Below, piece after piece: positions 24,552-31,812 of a DNA stretch of 36,486 bases. A program made the translations under genes and the position numbers. A model generated the notes under the pieces. It saw only the letters and a program-made list of their open reading frames with translations. It had not been told where the DNA came from and did not search any database. Each line of letters starts with the position of its first letter. Within the stretch, counting starts at the first letter, position 1. The DNA is from Oscillospiraceae bacterium (GTDB taxonomy: Bacteria; Bacillota; Clostridia; Oscillospirales; Oscillospiraceae): NCBI GenBank assembly GCA_015068425.1, contig SVKK01000004.1:1-36486 (forward strand). The letters run 5' to 3'.

Positions 24552-24580
24552 TTGACAAACTGACCAATCCTGACTAATAT
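24552..24580 (+). promoter_or_regulatory. Sigma-A promoter of ctsR-mcsA-clpC
   Basis: TTGACA (24552-24557), 17-base spacer, TAATAT (24575-24580). CtsR-type heptads flank it on both sides, and AGTCAGG-ATT-GGTCAGT on the minus strand lies inside the spacer. Confidence 0.85.
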
Positions 24581-24592
24581 ATAGATGACAAA

Positions 24593-24609
24593 GGTCAGAC
24601 TTGGTCAAT
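24593..24609 (+). promoter_or_regulatory. CtsR operator 2, downstream of the promoter
   Basis: GGTCAGA (24593-24599), CTT, GGTCAAT (24603-24609): a heptad pair with the same three-base spacing as operator 1, each with one mismatch from GGTCAAA, positioned over the transcript start and 22 bases before the ctsR ATG. Confidence 0.7.
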
Positions 24610-24631
24610 CGGCAATTTGTGAGGTGTTAAT

Positions 24632-25090
24632 ATGGCAACCAGCGATTTGATAGCAAGATTCATTATGGACTCGATAGAGGAGAGCGAGAGGGGCTTTGCG
24701 GAATTGCAGCGCAGCGCTCTTGCGGAAATGTTCTCCTGCGTGCCCAGCCAGATAAACTATGTGATCTCCACCCGCTTTTCACCGGAACATGGCTATGTTG
24801 TTGAAAGCCGAAGAGGCGGCGGCGGATATATCCGCATCAGCAGAGTCCGTTCCTCACCCTCCGATGTGGTGATGGGTGCGGTTAAGGCGGTGGGCAACAC
24901 CTTGGATATGCCCACGGCGGCGGCCTATGTTTCAAATTTCTACAAAGCGGGTATTATTGACAGGCGCTGCGCCCGTCTTATCCTCACTGCAATAAGCGAT
25001 AAGGCTCTGCGAACCATCGCCCCCGAGGACAGAGACACCCTCCGCAGCGGTATATTCAAGCATATGCTTGTAAGCCTTCTGAATGAATAA
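24632..25090 (+). CDS. ctsR: Heat-shock transcription repressor CtsR
   Basis: A 152-residue CtsR, repressor of clp genes. The N-terminal winged helix-turn-helix (about 1-75) includes the DNA-contacting wing ESRRGGGGYIRI, with the tetraglycine loop that senses heat in the Bacillus protein; the C-terminal part (80-150) is the four-helix dimerisation domain. Operators of the CtsR consensus lie in its own promoter. It leads the ctsR-mcsA-clpC operon, with 44 bases to mcsA. Ribosome site GAGGTG. Confidence 0.96.
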   Translation: MATSDLIARFIMDSIEESERGFAELQRSALAEMFSCVPSQINYVISTRFSPEHGYVVESRRGGGGYIRISRVRSSPSDVVMGAVKAVGNTLDMPTAAAYVSNFYKAGIIDRRCARLILTAISDKALRTIAPEDRDTLRSGIFKHMLVSLLNE

Positions 25091-25134
25091 TATATAAAAT
25101 AAAAAAATCAATTTCGTGAAAGGACGTGTTGAAT

Positions 25135-25605
25135 GTGAAGTGCGAAAAGTGCAAAGAAAGAGAAGCAACATTTTTCTACAGCGCAAATCTCAATGGCAAT
25201 AAAACTCAAAAAAATCTCTGCGCCGAATGTGCCCGAGCAGAGGGCTTCGGTGAAATGCTCGGTAATGCAGGCGTGTTTGACCGCGCCTTTGACTCTATGA
25301 TCGATGACTTCTTCAGCCCCGCAAGAAGTTTCATGCGCCTTCCCGCTTTCGATTTTTTCGGCGAAGGACTGCGTAGTATAATGGCTCCTGCTTTCCCAAG
25401 GGTCCACTTTGTGCTGGACGGGGGTGAGCGCTCTGCAGCCCCCGCAAGGGAGAGTTCAGAGGATAAAATTCCCGAGGATATGGGCGAGGAGGTTCGCCTT
25501 GCAAGGGAAAAGGCCGCGCTGAAAGCTCAGCTTGAGGACGCGGTCAAAGCCGAAGACTATGAGCAGGCCATAGTGCTGAGAGATGCTCTACGAAAGTTAG
25601 GCTAA
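25135..25605 (+). CDS. mcsA: McsA-like protein (zinc finger and UVR motif), CtsR modulator
   Basis: A 156-residue UvrB/UvrC-motif protein between ctsR and clpC. The N-terminus has one treble-clef-like zinc site (CEKC near residue 2-5 and CAEC near 27-30); the second CxxC pair of Bacillus McsA is missing and replaced by a hydrophobic region. The C-terminal UVR coiled coil (about 120-155) ends EDYEQAIVLRDALRKL. In Bacillus, McsA activates the arginine kinase McsB, but no mcsB lies here, so it may act directly on CtsR or ClpC. Start is uncertain: GTG at 25135 gives the usual MKCEKC start and ten-base spacing from AAAGGA; TTG at 25129 and GTG at 25126 are alternatives. Confidence 0.85.
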   Translation: MKCEKCKEREATFFYSANLNGNKTQKNLCAECARAEGFGEMLGNAGVFDRAFDSMIDDFFSPARSFMRLPAFDFFGEGLRSIMAPAFPRVHFVLDGGERSAAPARESSEDKIPEDMGEEVRLAREKAALKAQLEDAVKAEDYEQAIVLRDALRKLG

Positions 25606-25620
25606 TCGATCGGAAAAAGA

Positions 25621-25648
25621 AAAGGGGGCACGGTGTTGTGCCCCCTTT
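25621..25648 (+). other. Strong hairpin between mcsA and clpC
   Basis: AAAGGGGGCAC (25621-25631) pairs perfectly with GTGCCCCCTTT (25638-25648) around a six-base loop, 15 bases after the mcsA stop and 33 before the clpC start. No T run follows, so it may be an RNA processing or stability element that sets the ClpC to McsA ratio, at most a weak terminator. Confidence 0.6.
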
Positions 25649-25681
25649 ATCCGACAAATCGGAAAAGGAGTTGATTTTTGT

Positions 25682-28147
25682 ATGAATGGTTCCGAAAAAT
25701 TCACAGGACGAGCAAAGAAAGCAATCGAAAAGGCTCAGGTGGCAGCCGAAGAACTTGGCCACAGCTATGTGGGCAGCGAGCATCTGCTCATCGGAATTCT
25801 TCGCGAGGAGTTTGGCAAAGGCGTGCAAGTTCTCCGCAAATACGGGCTCAGTGAAGAGCTTATAACATCTCTTGTTGAAAAGTATGTGGGACGGGGCGAT
25901 GCGGGCGGCTCCGTTGGCGGACTCAGTCCCCGGGCAAAACACATAATCGAGCTGGCTATTGGTGATGCCGGCCGTCTTGGACATCGCTTTGTGGGCGTGG
26001 AGCACCTGCTTATGGGAATTTTGCGGGAGGCTGACAGCACCGCGGTGAGAATAATTTCCGGCACAGGCTGCGATGTAAATAAGCTCTATACCGAGCTTGT
26101 GAGCTCCTTCAATCCTTCGCCGGAGAGCGTTTTCCCCAATGGAATTCCGAAGGCGAACGCAAACAGTCCCCGCCGCGCCGAGACCAAGACTCTCGACCAG
26201 TATTCCAGAGACCTGACCGCCGCGGCAAGACTTTCCACCCTTGACCCGGTGATAGGCAGGGATAAGGAAATTCTCCGGGTTTTGCAGATTCTCTCCCGCC
26301 GCAGTAAGAATAACCCGGTTCTCATCGGCGAGCCCGGTGTGGGCAAAACCGCCGTTGCGGAGGCTCTTGCCCAGAGAATAGTTATGGGCAATGTGCCCGA
26401 GGAGCTTCGAAATAAGCGCCTTGTGAGCCTTGACCTGACCGCTATGCTGGCAGGCACAAAGTATAGAGGCGATTTTGAGGACCGCATTAAAAATGTCCTA
26501 AGCGAAGTGCGCAAAGCGGGCGATATTATCCTCTTTGTGGACGAGCTCCATACCATTATGGGAGCAGGCGCCGCGGAAGGCGCAATAGATGCCGCCAACA
26601 TACTCAAACCCGCTCTCAGCAGGGGTGAGGTGCAGATAATCGGCGCTACCACCCTGGAGGAATACCGCAGGCATATTGAAAAGGATGCGGCTCTTGAGCG
26701 AAGATTTCAGAGCGTCACTGTGGACGAGCCCAGCACCGAGGAGAGCATAGAAATCCTCCGCGGACTTCGAGAGCGCTATGAGGCTCATCATAAATTGAGT
26801 ATAAGCGACGAGGCTATAGAAGCCGCCGTAAACCTCTCCGCGCGATATATCTCCGACCGCTATTTGCCCGACAAGGCTATAGACCTGATGGACGAGGCCT
26901 GCTCCGCTGTGAGGATGGAGGACAAGGCTCCGCCCGAGGAGTTCAAGACGGTGGAGGCAAGAATTCGCGCCCTCTCCGAGGAGAAGAATGAGGCCGTTAA
27001 GGCGCAGGACTTTGAAGCGGCGGCACGACTGCGCGACAATGAAACGAAGGAGCGGGAGCTTCTTGCGGAAATGCGCAGGAAATGGGAGATGAAAAGCGAC
27101 GGGTCAGGGCGCAGCGTAAGCGCTGAGGATATAGCCACTGTAGTCAGTCTTTGGACCGGAATTCCCGCGGGCAGCCTTTCCAAGGACGAGAGCGAAAGGC
27201 TTCTGCAGATGGAGGAAGTGCTCCATCGCAGAGTTATCGGTCAGGACGAAGCGGTTTCCGCCGTATCCCGCGCCGTGCGCAGAGGTCGCGTGGGGCTCAA
27301 GGACCCCCGCCGCCCGGTGGGCTCTTTCCTCTTCCTCGGTCCAACGGGTGTTGGAAAAACAGAGCTTTGCAAGGCTCTTGCCGAGGCAGTTTTCGGAGAT
27401 GAGAACGCCATGATTCGCCTTGATATGTCCGAGTTTATGGAAAAGCACACTGTCAGCAAGCTCATAGGCTCTCCTCCGGGCTATGTGGGCTATGATGACG
27501 GCGGACAGCTCACCGAAAAGGTGAGAAGAAAGCCTTATTCCCTCATTCTCTTCGATGAGATTGAAAAGGCCAACGAGGATGTATTCAACATTCTTCTCCA
27601 GATTATGGATGACGGACATCTGACGGATAGTCAGGGACGCCGCGTGAACTTCAAAAACACTATAATAGTAATGACCAGCAATGTGGGAGCTTCCCTCCTC
27701 ACAAACAAAAAGCAGTCTTTGGGCTTTTCCGCCGGAGCAGAGGAGGAGCGCGACAGCAAAGAGCTTGTTATGGGCGCCCTGCGGCAGACCTTCAAGCCCG
27801 AATTTCTCAACCGCATTGACGAAACCATTGTTTTCCGCAGCCTCAGCAAGGAAAATCTCCGCCTCATCACCAAAAATCTTGTGGAGATATCCGTAAAGCG
27901 TGTGGCAGACATGGGAATAGAGCTTGAGGTGGATGAAGAGGCCATCAGCCTGCTCTGCGACAAGGGCTTTGACAGGGCCTACGGCGCAAGACCCCTCCGC
28001 CGCTGCATACAGAGTATGCTGGAGGACTCCGTTGCGGAAATGGTGCTGAGCGGGGCCCTTCGTGAGGGGGACAAGGCCTTCGCGGGAGTCCGTAACGGAA
28101 AAATTTTCGTTGAAAATACGGATTCGACAAAACTTCCCGCGGCTTGA
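25682..28147 (+). CDS. clpC: ATP-dependent Clp protease ATP-binding subunit ClpC
   Basis: An 821-residue HSP100 unfoldase that feeds substrates to ClpP. Two Clp_N repeats (about 3-145), AAA1 with Walker A GEPGVGKT (216-223), a middle UVR-containing coiled coil (about 415-470), AAA2 with GPTGVGKTE and the C-terminal D2-small domain follow in order. The [21 protein letters not shown] pore region is typical. It is the last gene of the CtsR-controlled operon; ribosome site AAAGGAG. Adaptors would be McsA-like or MecA-type proteins. Confidence 0.97.
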   Translation: MNGSEKFTGRAKKAIEKAQVAAEELGHSYVGSEHLLIGILREEFGKGVQVLRKYGLSEELITSLVEKYVGRGDAGGSVGGLSPRAKHIIELAIGDAGRLGHRFVGVEHLLMGILREADSTAVRIISGTGCDVNKLYTELVSSFNPSPESVFPNGIPKANANSPRRAETKTLDQYSRDLTAAARLSTLDPVIGRDKEILRVLQILSRRSKNNPVLIGEPGVGKTAVAEALAQRIVMGNVPEELRNKRLVSLDLTAMLAGTKYRGDFEDRIKNVLSEVRKAGDIILFVDELHTIMGAGAAEGAIDAANILKPALSRGEVQIIGATTLEEYRRHIEKDAALERRFQSVTVDEPSTEESIEILRGLRERYEAHHKLSISDEAIEAAVNLSARYISDRYLPDKAIDLMDEACSAVRMEDKAPPEEFKTVEARIRALSEEKNEAVKAQDFEAAARLRDNETKERELLAEMRRKWEMKSDGSGRSVSAEDIATVVSLWTGIPAGSLSKDESERLLQMEEVLHRRVIGQDEAVSAVSRAVRRGRVGLKDPRRPVGSFLFLGPTGVGKTELCKALAEAVFGDENAMIRLDMSEFMEKHTVSKLIGSPPGYVGYDDGGQLTEKVRRKPYSLILFDEIEKANEDVFNILLQIMDDGHLTDSQGRRVNFKNTIIVMTSNVGASLLTNKKQSLGFSAGAEEERDSKELVMGALRQTFKPEFLNRIDETIVFRSLSKENLRLITKNLVEISVKRVADMGIELEVDEEAISLLCDKGFDRAYGARPLRRCIQSMLEDSVAEMVLSGALREGDKAFAGVRNGKIFVENTDSTKLPAA

Positions 28148-28159
28148 CAGCCTTCGCTA

Positions 28160-28188
28160 TTTACAATTTTATGAAAAAGAGGTAATAT
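28160..28188 (+). promoter_or_regulatory. Promoter-like element for the small RNA after clpC
   Basis: TTTACA (28160-28165), 17-base spacer, TAATAT (28183-28188), which predicts a transcript start near 28195. It lies just after the clpC stop. Confidence 0.55.
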
Positions 28189-28194
28189 TTGAGC

Positions 28195-28297
28195 ACAGCT
28201 TATCCAATTGATGGGCATGAACTTGTCGTTGGATACCCAGCTCATATCTTTATCCCACAACCCTTAGCGGGCCGATTTCTCGGCCCGCACTTTTTTT
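28195..28297 (+). ncRNA. Candidate small RNA of about 100 bases downstream of clpC
   Basis: A stand-alone RNA is suggested by a promoter ending at 28188 and a strong terminator at 28267-28297. The 5' hairpin pairs AGCT-TATCCAA (28197-28207) with TTGGATA-CCC-AGCT (28229-28242), leaving a 21-base loop; an unpaired pyrimidine-rich stretch (ATCTTTATCCCACAACCC) follows, then the GC terminator with seven T. This layout fits an Hfq-type regulator, and hfq is encoded in the window. A TTG-started reading frame also covers part of it but runs into the terminator, so a peptide is less likely. I do not recognise the RNA family. Confidence 0.5.
28267..28297 (+). terminator. Terminator after clpC / small RNA
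   Basis: GCGGGCCG (28267-28274) pairs with CGGCCCGC (28281-28288), followed by AC and seven T. Confidence 0.9.
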
Positions 28298-28360
28298 GCG
28301 GCGGGGCGAGGCAAAGGCTCTCCTTTCTAAAGAGCTGTCAGCGAAGACATTGGCGGCGGA

Positions 28361-28492
28361 TTTAAGGCCCCCTCTGACGAGGGGGCTGTCTGCGCAGCAG
28401 ACTGGGGGAGAGAAAACCTGACTGCGGCGTATCTCTCCCTCCGGCTTTTGCCTGTGGCAAAAGCCACCTCCCCCGTCAGAGGGAGGCTTTAA
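28361..28492. repeat. 132-base element with inverted termini (family 4), copy D
   Basis: Starts TTTAAGGCCCCCTCTGACG and ends CGTCAGAGGGAGGCTTTAA. Internal hairpins GTCTGC/GCAGAC and GGCTTTTGCC/GGCAAAAGCC occupy the same places as different stems in the copy at 21995-22125. The region just before (28311-28350) is a partial module with a CTCTCC/AGAG pair and CTGTCAGCG. Confidence 0.7.
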
Positions 28493-28494
28493 AT

Positions 28495-28570
28495 ACCTCT
28501 CCGTCTGCCCTTTGGGCAGCCACCTCCCCTGATAGGGGAGGCTATAAAGGCGGGCAATGCCCGCCCCTAC
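28495..28570 (+). repeat. Family 3 module plus CTAC-ended hairpin, copy D
   Basis: A 76-base block (lead CTCTCCGTC, hairpin CTGCCC/GGGCAG, CACCTCCCCT/AGGGGAGG, then GGCGGGC/GCCCGCC and CCTAC) that is repeated at 36285-36360 with only two differences. This is evidence of recent copying or of conversion. Confidence 0.85.
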
Positions 28571-28593
28571 GAGAAGTGCTCCAAAACATTACA

Positions 28594-28872
28594 AGGTGAA
28601 ATCCCTGTGGCGCCGAACAGGCGCCAAGATGCAGCAGCGTCCTGAGCGGAAAACGAGGGAAGGACTTCAAGCTTTGGGTTTTGATTATGTGGCGGGAAGT
28701 GTTTTCTGCCACCGCAACTTGGGGAGTTTCCAAAGAGGGGGGTAGGTCGAATTTAATAACTTCCCTCCTCGCGGCATAGCCGCTGCGGTCGGCGGCTAAA
28801 AATGTGCCACCGGCACATTTTCTTAACGCCCCGACTTTCCATATTCTTTTTGCCGGCACAAAAAGAATATGG
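28594..28872 (+). repeat. Composite core element, copy D (family 2)
   Basis: Carries the GGCGCC hairpin block, GCAGCGTCCTGAGCGGAAAA, ATTATGTGGC, TTTCCAAAGAGGGGG, the GGTCGAATTTAATAAC segment shared with copy C, an insert (28801-28838) also found inverted in mosaic A, and the 34-base hairpin (28839-28872) CCATATTCTTTTTG/CAAAAAGAATATGG. Between convergent clpC/small RNA and pta. Confidence 0.85.
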
Positions 28873-28879
28873 CCTCCGG

Positions 28880-28975
28880 AGGTATGAATCCCTCCGCCCC
28901 TTCGGGGCACCTCCCTTTACAAGGGAGGCTTTAAACGCCTCTACCTCGAGAGGGGGGCTTTAAAGCGGGCGGGTG
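28880..28975 (+). repeat. Further family 3 modules of mosaic D
   Basis: CCCTCCGCCCC with a short GCCCC/GGGGC hairpin, CACCTCCCTT/AAGGGAGG and CTTTAAA, followed by a second, shorter CTCTACC/GAGAGGGG unit. No gene is present between the small RNA and pta. Confidence 0.6.
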
Positions 28976-28983
28976 CGGAAAAT

Positions 28984-29018
28984 AAAAAAACTCCCGCAGC
29001 TTTTTGCTGCGGGAGTTT
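28984..29018 (-). terminator. Terminator of pta
   Basis: ACTCCCGCAGC and GCTGCGGGAGT form an 11-base-pair stem with a TTTTT loop; the minus strand continues with seven T. Confidence 0.9.
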
Positions 29019-29035
29019 TGGTTTTAAGTTTTAAC

Positions 29036-30007
29036 TTATGCGAGGGCGCAGGTGATGATGGCCATCTTGTAAACCTCGTCGGCATTGCAGCCGCGGCTGA
29101 GGTCATTGATGGGAGCGTTAAGACCCAGAAGGATGGGACCGTAAGCTGCAAAGCCGCCAAGACGCTGAGCGATCTTGTAGCCGATGTTGCCGGCGGTAAC
29201 GTCGGGGAAGATGAAGGTGTTGGCCTGACCTGCAACGGGAGAGCCGGGGAACTTCAGCTGGCCGACTTCGGGAGCAACGGCTGCGTCAAACTGCATCTCG
29301 CCGTCCACGGGAACATCCATAACTTCCTTTGCCTTGGCAACAGCGTTCTGAACCTTGGTGACTTCGTCGTCCTTGGCAGAGCCCTTGGTGGAGAAGCTCA
29401 GGAAAGCAACCTTGGGGTCGATGCCGAAGGTCTTTGCGCACTGGGCGGTTTCCTTGGCGATCTCGACCAGATTATCGTCGGTGGGGTGAATATTGATGGC
29501 GCAGTCGCCCATAGCCAGAAGCTCCTGAGTGCCGTCTGCCTTGTCGCGAGCCATGATGAAGCAGGAGGAAACGATGGAGTTGCCGGGCTTAGTCTTGATG
29601 AGCTGGAGAGCGGGACGAACGGTGTCGGCGGTGGAGTAGGTTGCGCCGCCGAGAAGAGCGTCAGCAACACCCATCTTTACCAGCATGGTGCCGAAATAGT
29701 TGCCCATCATAAGATTCTTGCGGCAGTCCTCGGGGCTCATCTTGCCCTTGCGGAGCTCAACCATCTTCTCAACCATAGCGTCCATGCCTTCATAGGTGGC
29801 GGGGTCGAGAATCTGTGCGCCTTCGATGTTGTAGCCGTCCTTGGCAGCGGCGGCTTTTACAGCTTCAACATTGCCAACGAGGACAACGCCGATGAGACCG
29901 TCAGCAAGAAGACGCTCGGTGGCGTTGAGGATGCGGTGGTCGGTACCCTCGGTGAAAACGATGGTCTTGCGGTTTTCTTTGAGCATTGCATTAAGCTTAG
30001 CAAACAT
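29036..30007 (-). CDS. pta: Phosphate acetyltransferase
   Basis: A 323-residue Pta of the short, catalytic-domain-only type found in Firmicutes, converting acetyl-CoA and phosphate to acetyl phosphate for acetate production and ATP. Family blocks include VFTEGTDHRILNAT, ADALLGGATYSTADTVRPALQLI, the GQANTFIFPDVTAGNIGYKIAQRLGG C-terminal block and GPILLGLNAPINDLSRG. It stands alone: no ackA gene is adjacent in this window. Ribosome site GGAGG. Confidence 0.95.
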   Translation of the reverse strand: MFAKLNAMLKENRKTIVFTEGTDHRILNATERLLADGLIGVVLVGNVEAVKAAAAKDGYNIEGAQILDPATYEGMDAMVEKMVELRKGKMSPEDCRKNLMMGNYFGTMLVKMGVADALLGGATYSTADTVRPALQLIKTKPGNSIVSSCFIMARDKADGTQELLAMGDCAINIHPTDDNLVEIAKETAQCAKTFGIDPKVAFLSFSTKGSAKDDEVTKVQNAVAKAKEVMDVPVDGEMQFDAAVAPEVGQLKFPGSPVAGQANTFIFPDVTAGNIGYKIAQRLGGFAAYGPILLGLNAPINDLSRGCNADEVYKMAIITCALA

Positions 30008-30061
30008 TTACATTTTCCTCCAGTTAGTAGATTAAAAAGAAGTTTATTTTCTGACAAATTA

Positions 30062-30089
30062 ACTTTAGCACTTTTGGTGGAAATGTCAA
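30062..30089 (-). promoter_or_regulatory. Probable promoter of pta
   Basis: On the minus strand TTGACA (30084-30089), 16-base spacer, TAAAGT (30062-30067). The -35 is perfect, the -10 weaker. Confidence 0.6.
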
Positions 30090-30124
30090 GATTGACGGGG
30101 AATTTTTGTATCCTCCGGGCTTCT

Positions 30125-30153
30125 CACCAGCGGGAACGCGGGTACATATTATG
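30125..30153 (+). promoter_or_regulatory. Possible sigma-K-type promoter of dpaA-dpaB
   Basis: CACC (30125-30128), 16-base spacer, CATATTATG (30145-30153) resembles the mother-cell sigma-K pattern (AC in the -35, CATAnnnTA in the -10). No good sigma-A promoter is seen in the plus strand of this 166-base spacer. The Bacillus dipicolinate synthase genes are sigma-K controlled. Confidence 0.45.
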
Positions 30154-30173
30154 GAGCAGAAGGGAGAGAAAAA

Positions 30174-30986
30174 ATGAAAGGCTTGATAATAGGGGGAGAT
30201 GAGCGATTTCCCCATCTTTGGAGAATGCTTTCAGAGAAAGGCCATGGCTTTTTCCCGCTGGCTATGGAAAAGGCACTTTCTATGGAGGGGCCTGTGGACT
30301 ATGCAGGCATAGATTGCGCCATTTTACCATTGCCTGCCCAGCGCTCCGGCAATCTGAACGCGCCCCTTTGCGGCGAAGTACATAAGGCAGAGGAGTTTCT
30401 GGAGAAGCTGCGGCCGGGCACAGTGGTTTGGGCAGGTATGGCGGGGGAGACACTTTCCGCATTCTGCCGGCAAAGGGGGCTTATACTGAAGGATTATTTT
30501 GCCTCCGAAGCCCTCCAGAGAAAAAATGCGCTGCTGACAGCCGAGGGAGCATTGGCGCTGATGCTGACTATGGACGGGAAATGCCTCTGCGGCAGACAGG
30601 TGCTTATAAGCGGCTTCGGACGGATTGCAAGGCTTCTCGCGCCCCGACTTCGCGCCTTGGGAATGAGGGTTTGCGTTGCTGCCCGCTCGGAAGAGGACAG
30701 GGTGCTGGCGGAGGCTATGGGACTGGAAAGCGTGAAAATAAGCCAATGCGCAAAGTCAGAATGGGACTTTGTTGTGAACACTGTTCCCTCTGTCATATTC
30801 AAAAAAGAGGAGCTATCCCGTTTTGGGGATGCGGCGCTTATTGAGCTTGCCTCGCCGCCATATGGCTTCGATATGACTGCCGCGGAAGAGCTTGGAATAA
30901 AAGTGACGATTGCTTCCGCGCTGCCCTCCCGCTTCGGAGCGGAGTCGGCGGCGGGAGCTATCAAAGACGCGATATTGGAGGAATAA
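30174..30986 (+). CDS. dpaA: Dipicolinate synthase subunit A
   Basis: A 270-residue DpaA (SpoVFA), an NAD(P)-dependent enzyme that with DpaB turns a dihydrodipicolinate-pathway intermediate into dipicolinic acid, the spore-core solute. The Rossmann motif ISGFGRIARLLAPRLRALG lies at about 142-160; the N-terminal domain starts LIIGGDERFPHL. It is followed after three bases by dpaB. Ribosome site AGGGAG. Its presence indicates that the organism forms spores. Confidence 0.93.
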   Translation: MKGLIIGGDERFPHLWRMLSEKGHGFFPLAMEKALSMEGPVDYAGIDCAILPLPAQRSGNLNAPLCGEVHKAEEFLEKLRPGTVVWAGMAGETLSAFCRQRGLILKDYFASEALQRKNALLTAEGALALMLTMDGKCLCGRQVLISGFGRIARLLAPRLRALGMRVCVAARSEEDRVLAEAMGLESVKISQCAKSEWDFVVNTVPSVIFKKEELSRFGDAALIELASPPYGFDMTAAEELGIKVTIASALPSRFGAESAAGAIKDAILEE

Positions 30987-30989
30987 ATT

Positions 30990-31574
30990 GTGGAAAAACT
31001 TCGGATAGGCATAGCCCTGACCGGCTCTTACTGCACCTATGACAAGGCTCTGACCGCAATAGGGGAGCTTTGCGAAAAATATGATGTGACAGCAATTATG
31101 AGCGAGACCGCCGCCTCCACGGACAGCCGCTTCGGCGCCGCAGAGGATTTTATAGCCCGCCTTGAAGCTATGACCGGGAAGGCTGTGCTGAAAACAATAG
31201 TGGAGGTTGAGCCCATAGGCCCTCAAAAGATGTTCGATGTGCTGGTAATTGCCCCCTGCACAGGGAACACTGCCGCAAAACTTGCCAGCGGCATCACCGA
31301 TTCCTGCGTAACTATGGCAGCAAAAAGCCACCTGAGAAACGGCGGACCGGTGCTTCTTGCCATCGGAACAAACGACGGTCTCAGCGCCGGCGCAAGAAAC
31401 ATAGCGGAGCTTCTCAACAGGAAGAATATATACTTTCTGCCATTTTATCAGGATGACCCTGTAGGAAAGCCCCGCTCTCTGGCTTCGGATTATGCCTCGC
31501 TGGAGCGGAGCATTCTTGACGCGCTGGAGGGAAAACAGAGCCAGCCTATACTGGGCAATCGCGGGGAAATTTAA
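30990..31574 (+). CDS. dpaB: Dipicolinate synthase subunit B (flavoprotein)
   Basis: A 194-residue DpaB (SpoVFB) of the flavin-dependent decarboxylase-like fold, partner of DpaA. The N-terminus LRIGIALTGSYCTYDKAL and the blocks MFDVLVIAPCTGNTAAKLASGITDS and VLLAIGTNDGLSAGARNIAELLNRKNIYFLPF (FMN region) are diagnostic. It starts with GTG at 30990, three bases after the dpaA stop, with TTGGAGG upstream. Unlike in Bacillus, no asd-dapG-dapA genes follow. Confidence 0.94.
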   Translation: MEKLRIGIALTGSYCTYDKALTAIGELCEKYDVTAIMSETAASTDSRFGAAEDFIARLEAMTGKAVLKTIVEVEPIGPQKMFDVLVIAPCTGNTAAKLASGITDSCVTMAAKSHLRNGGPVLLAIGTNDGLSAGARNIAELLNRKNIYFLPFYQDDPVGKPRSLASDYASLERSILDALEGKQSQPILGNRGEI

Positions 31575-31596
31575 AGGCTACCCTTGAGGGGATTAT

Positions 31597-31795
31597 GCGG
31601 GCGGGCAATGCCCGCCCCTACGGTTGGCGCGGATGATGCGCCCACGGCCAGTGTCCGGCCCCTACAATGTTGATTTCGGATTTACCGTAGGGAACGGTCT
31701 TGACCGTTCCGAAATAAACCTCTCCGTCTGCCCTTCGGGCAGCCACCTTCCCCAAGGGGAAGGCTCTGCGGCGCGATGAGGGCATCGCGCCCTAC
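31597..31795 (+). repeat. Mosaic E, upstream part: CTAC-ended hairpins and family 3 module
   Basis: Hairpins at 31599-31621 (GGGCGGGC/GCCCGCCC), 31646-31665 (GGCC/GGCC), 31687-31710 (GTAG then GGAACGGTC/GACCGTTCC) and 31770-31795 (GGCGCGATG/CATCGCGCC), with a family 3 module at 31718-31764. Positions 31646-31714 are identical over 69 bases to 36385-36453. Confidence 0.8.
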
Positions 31796-31812
31796 GGGTG
31801 CTGAAATAGAAC

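Noticed and set aside
28189-28350. A TTG-started peptide gene following AAGAGG after clpC
   Set aside because: The frame passes through the terminator hairpin and into repeat sequence; the same sequence works better as a promoter and small RNA.
28300-28975. CRISPR array in the repeat-rich spacers
   Set aside because: Repeats are not evenly spaced, have no unique spacers of constant length, and no cas genes are present.
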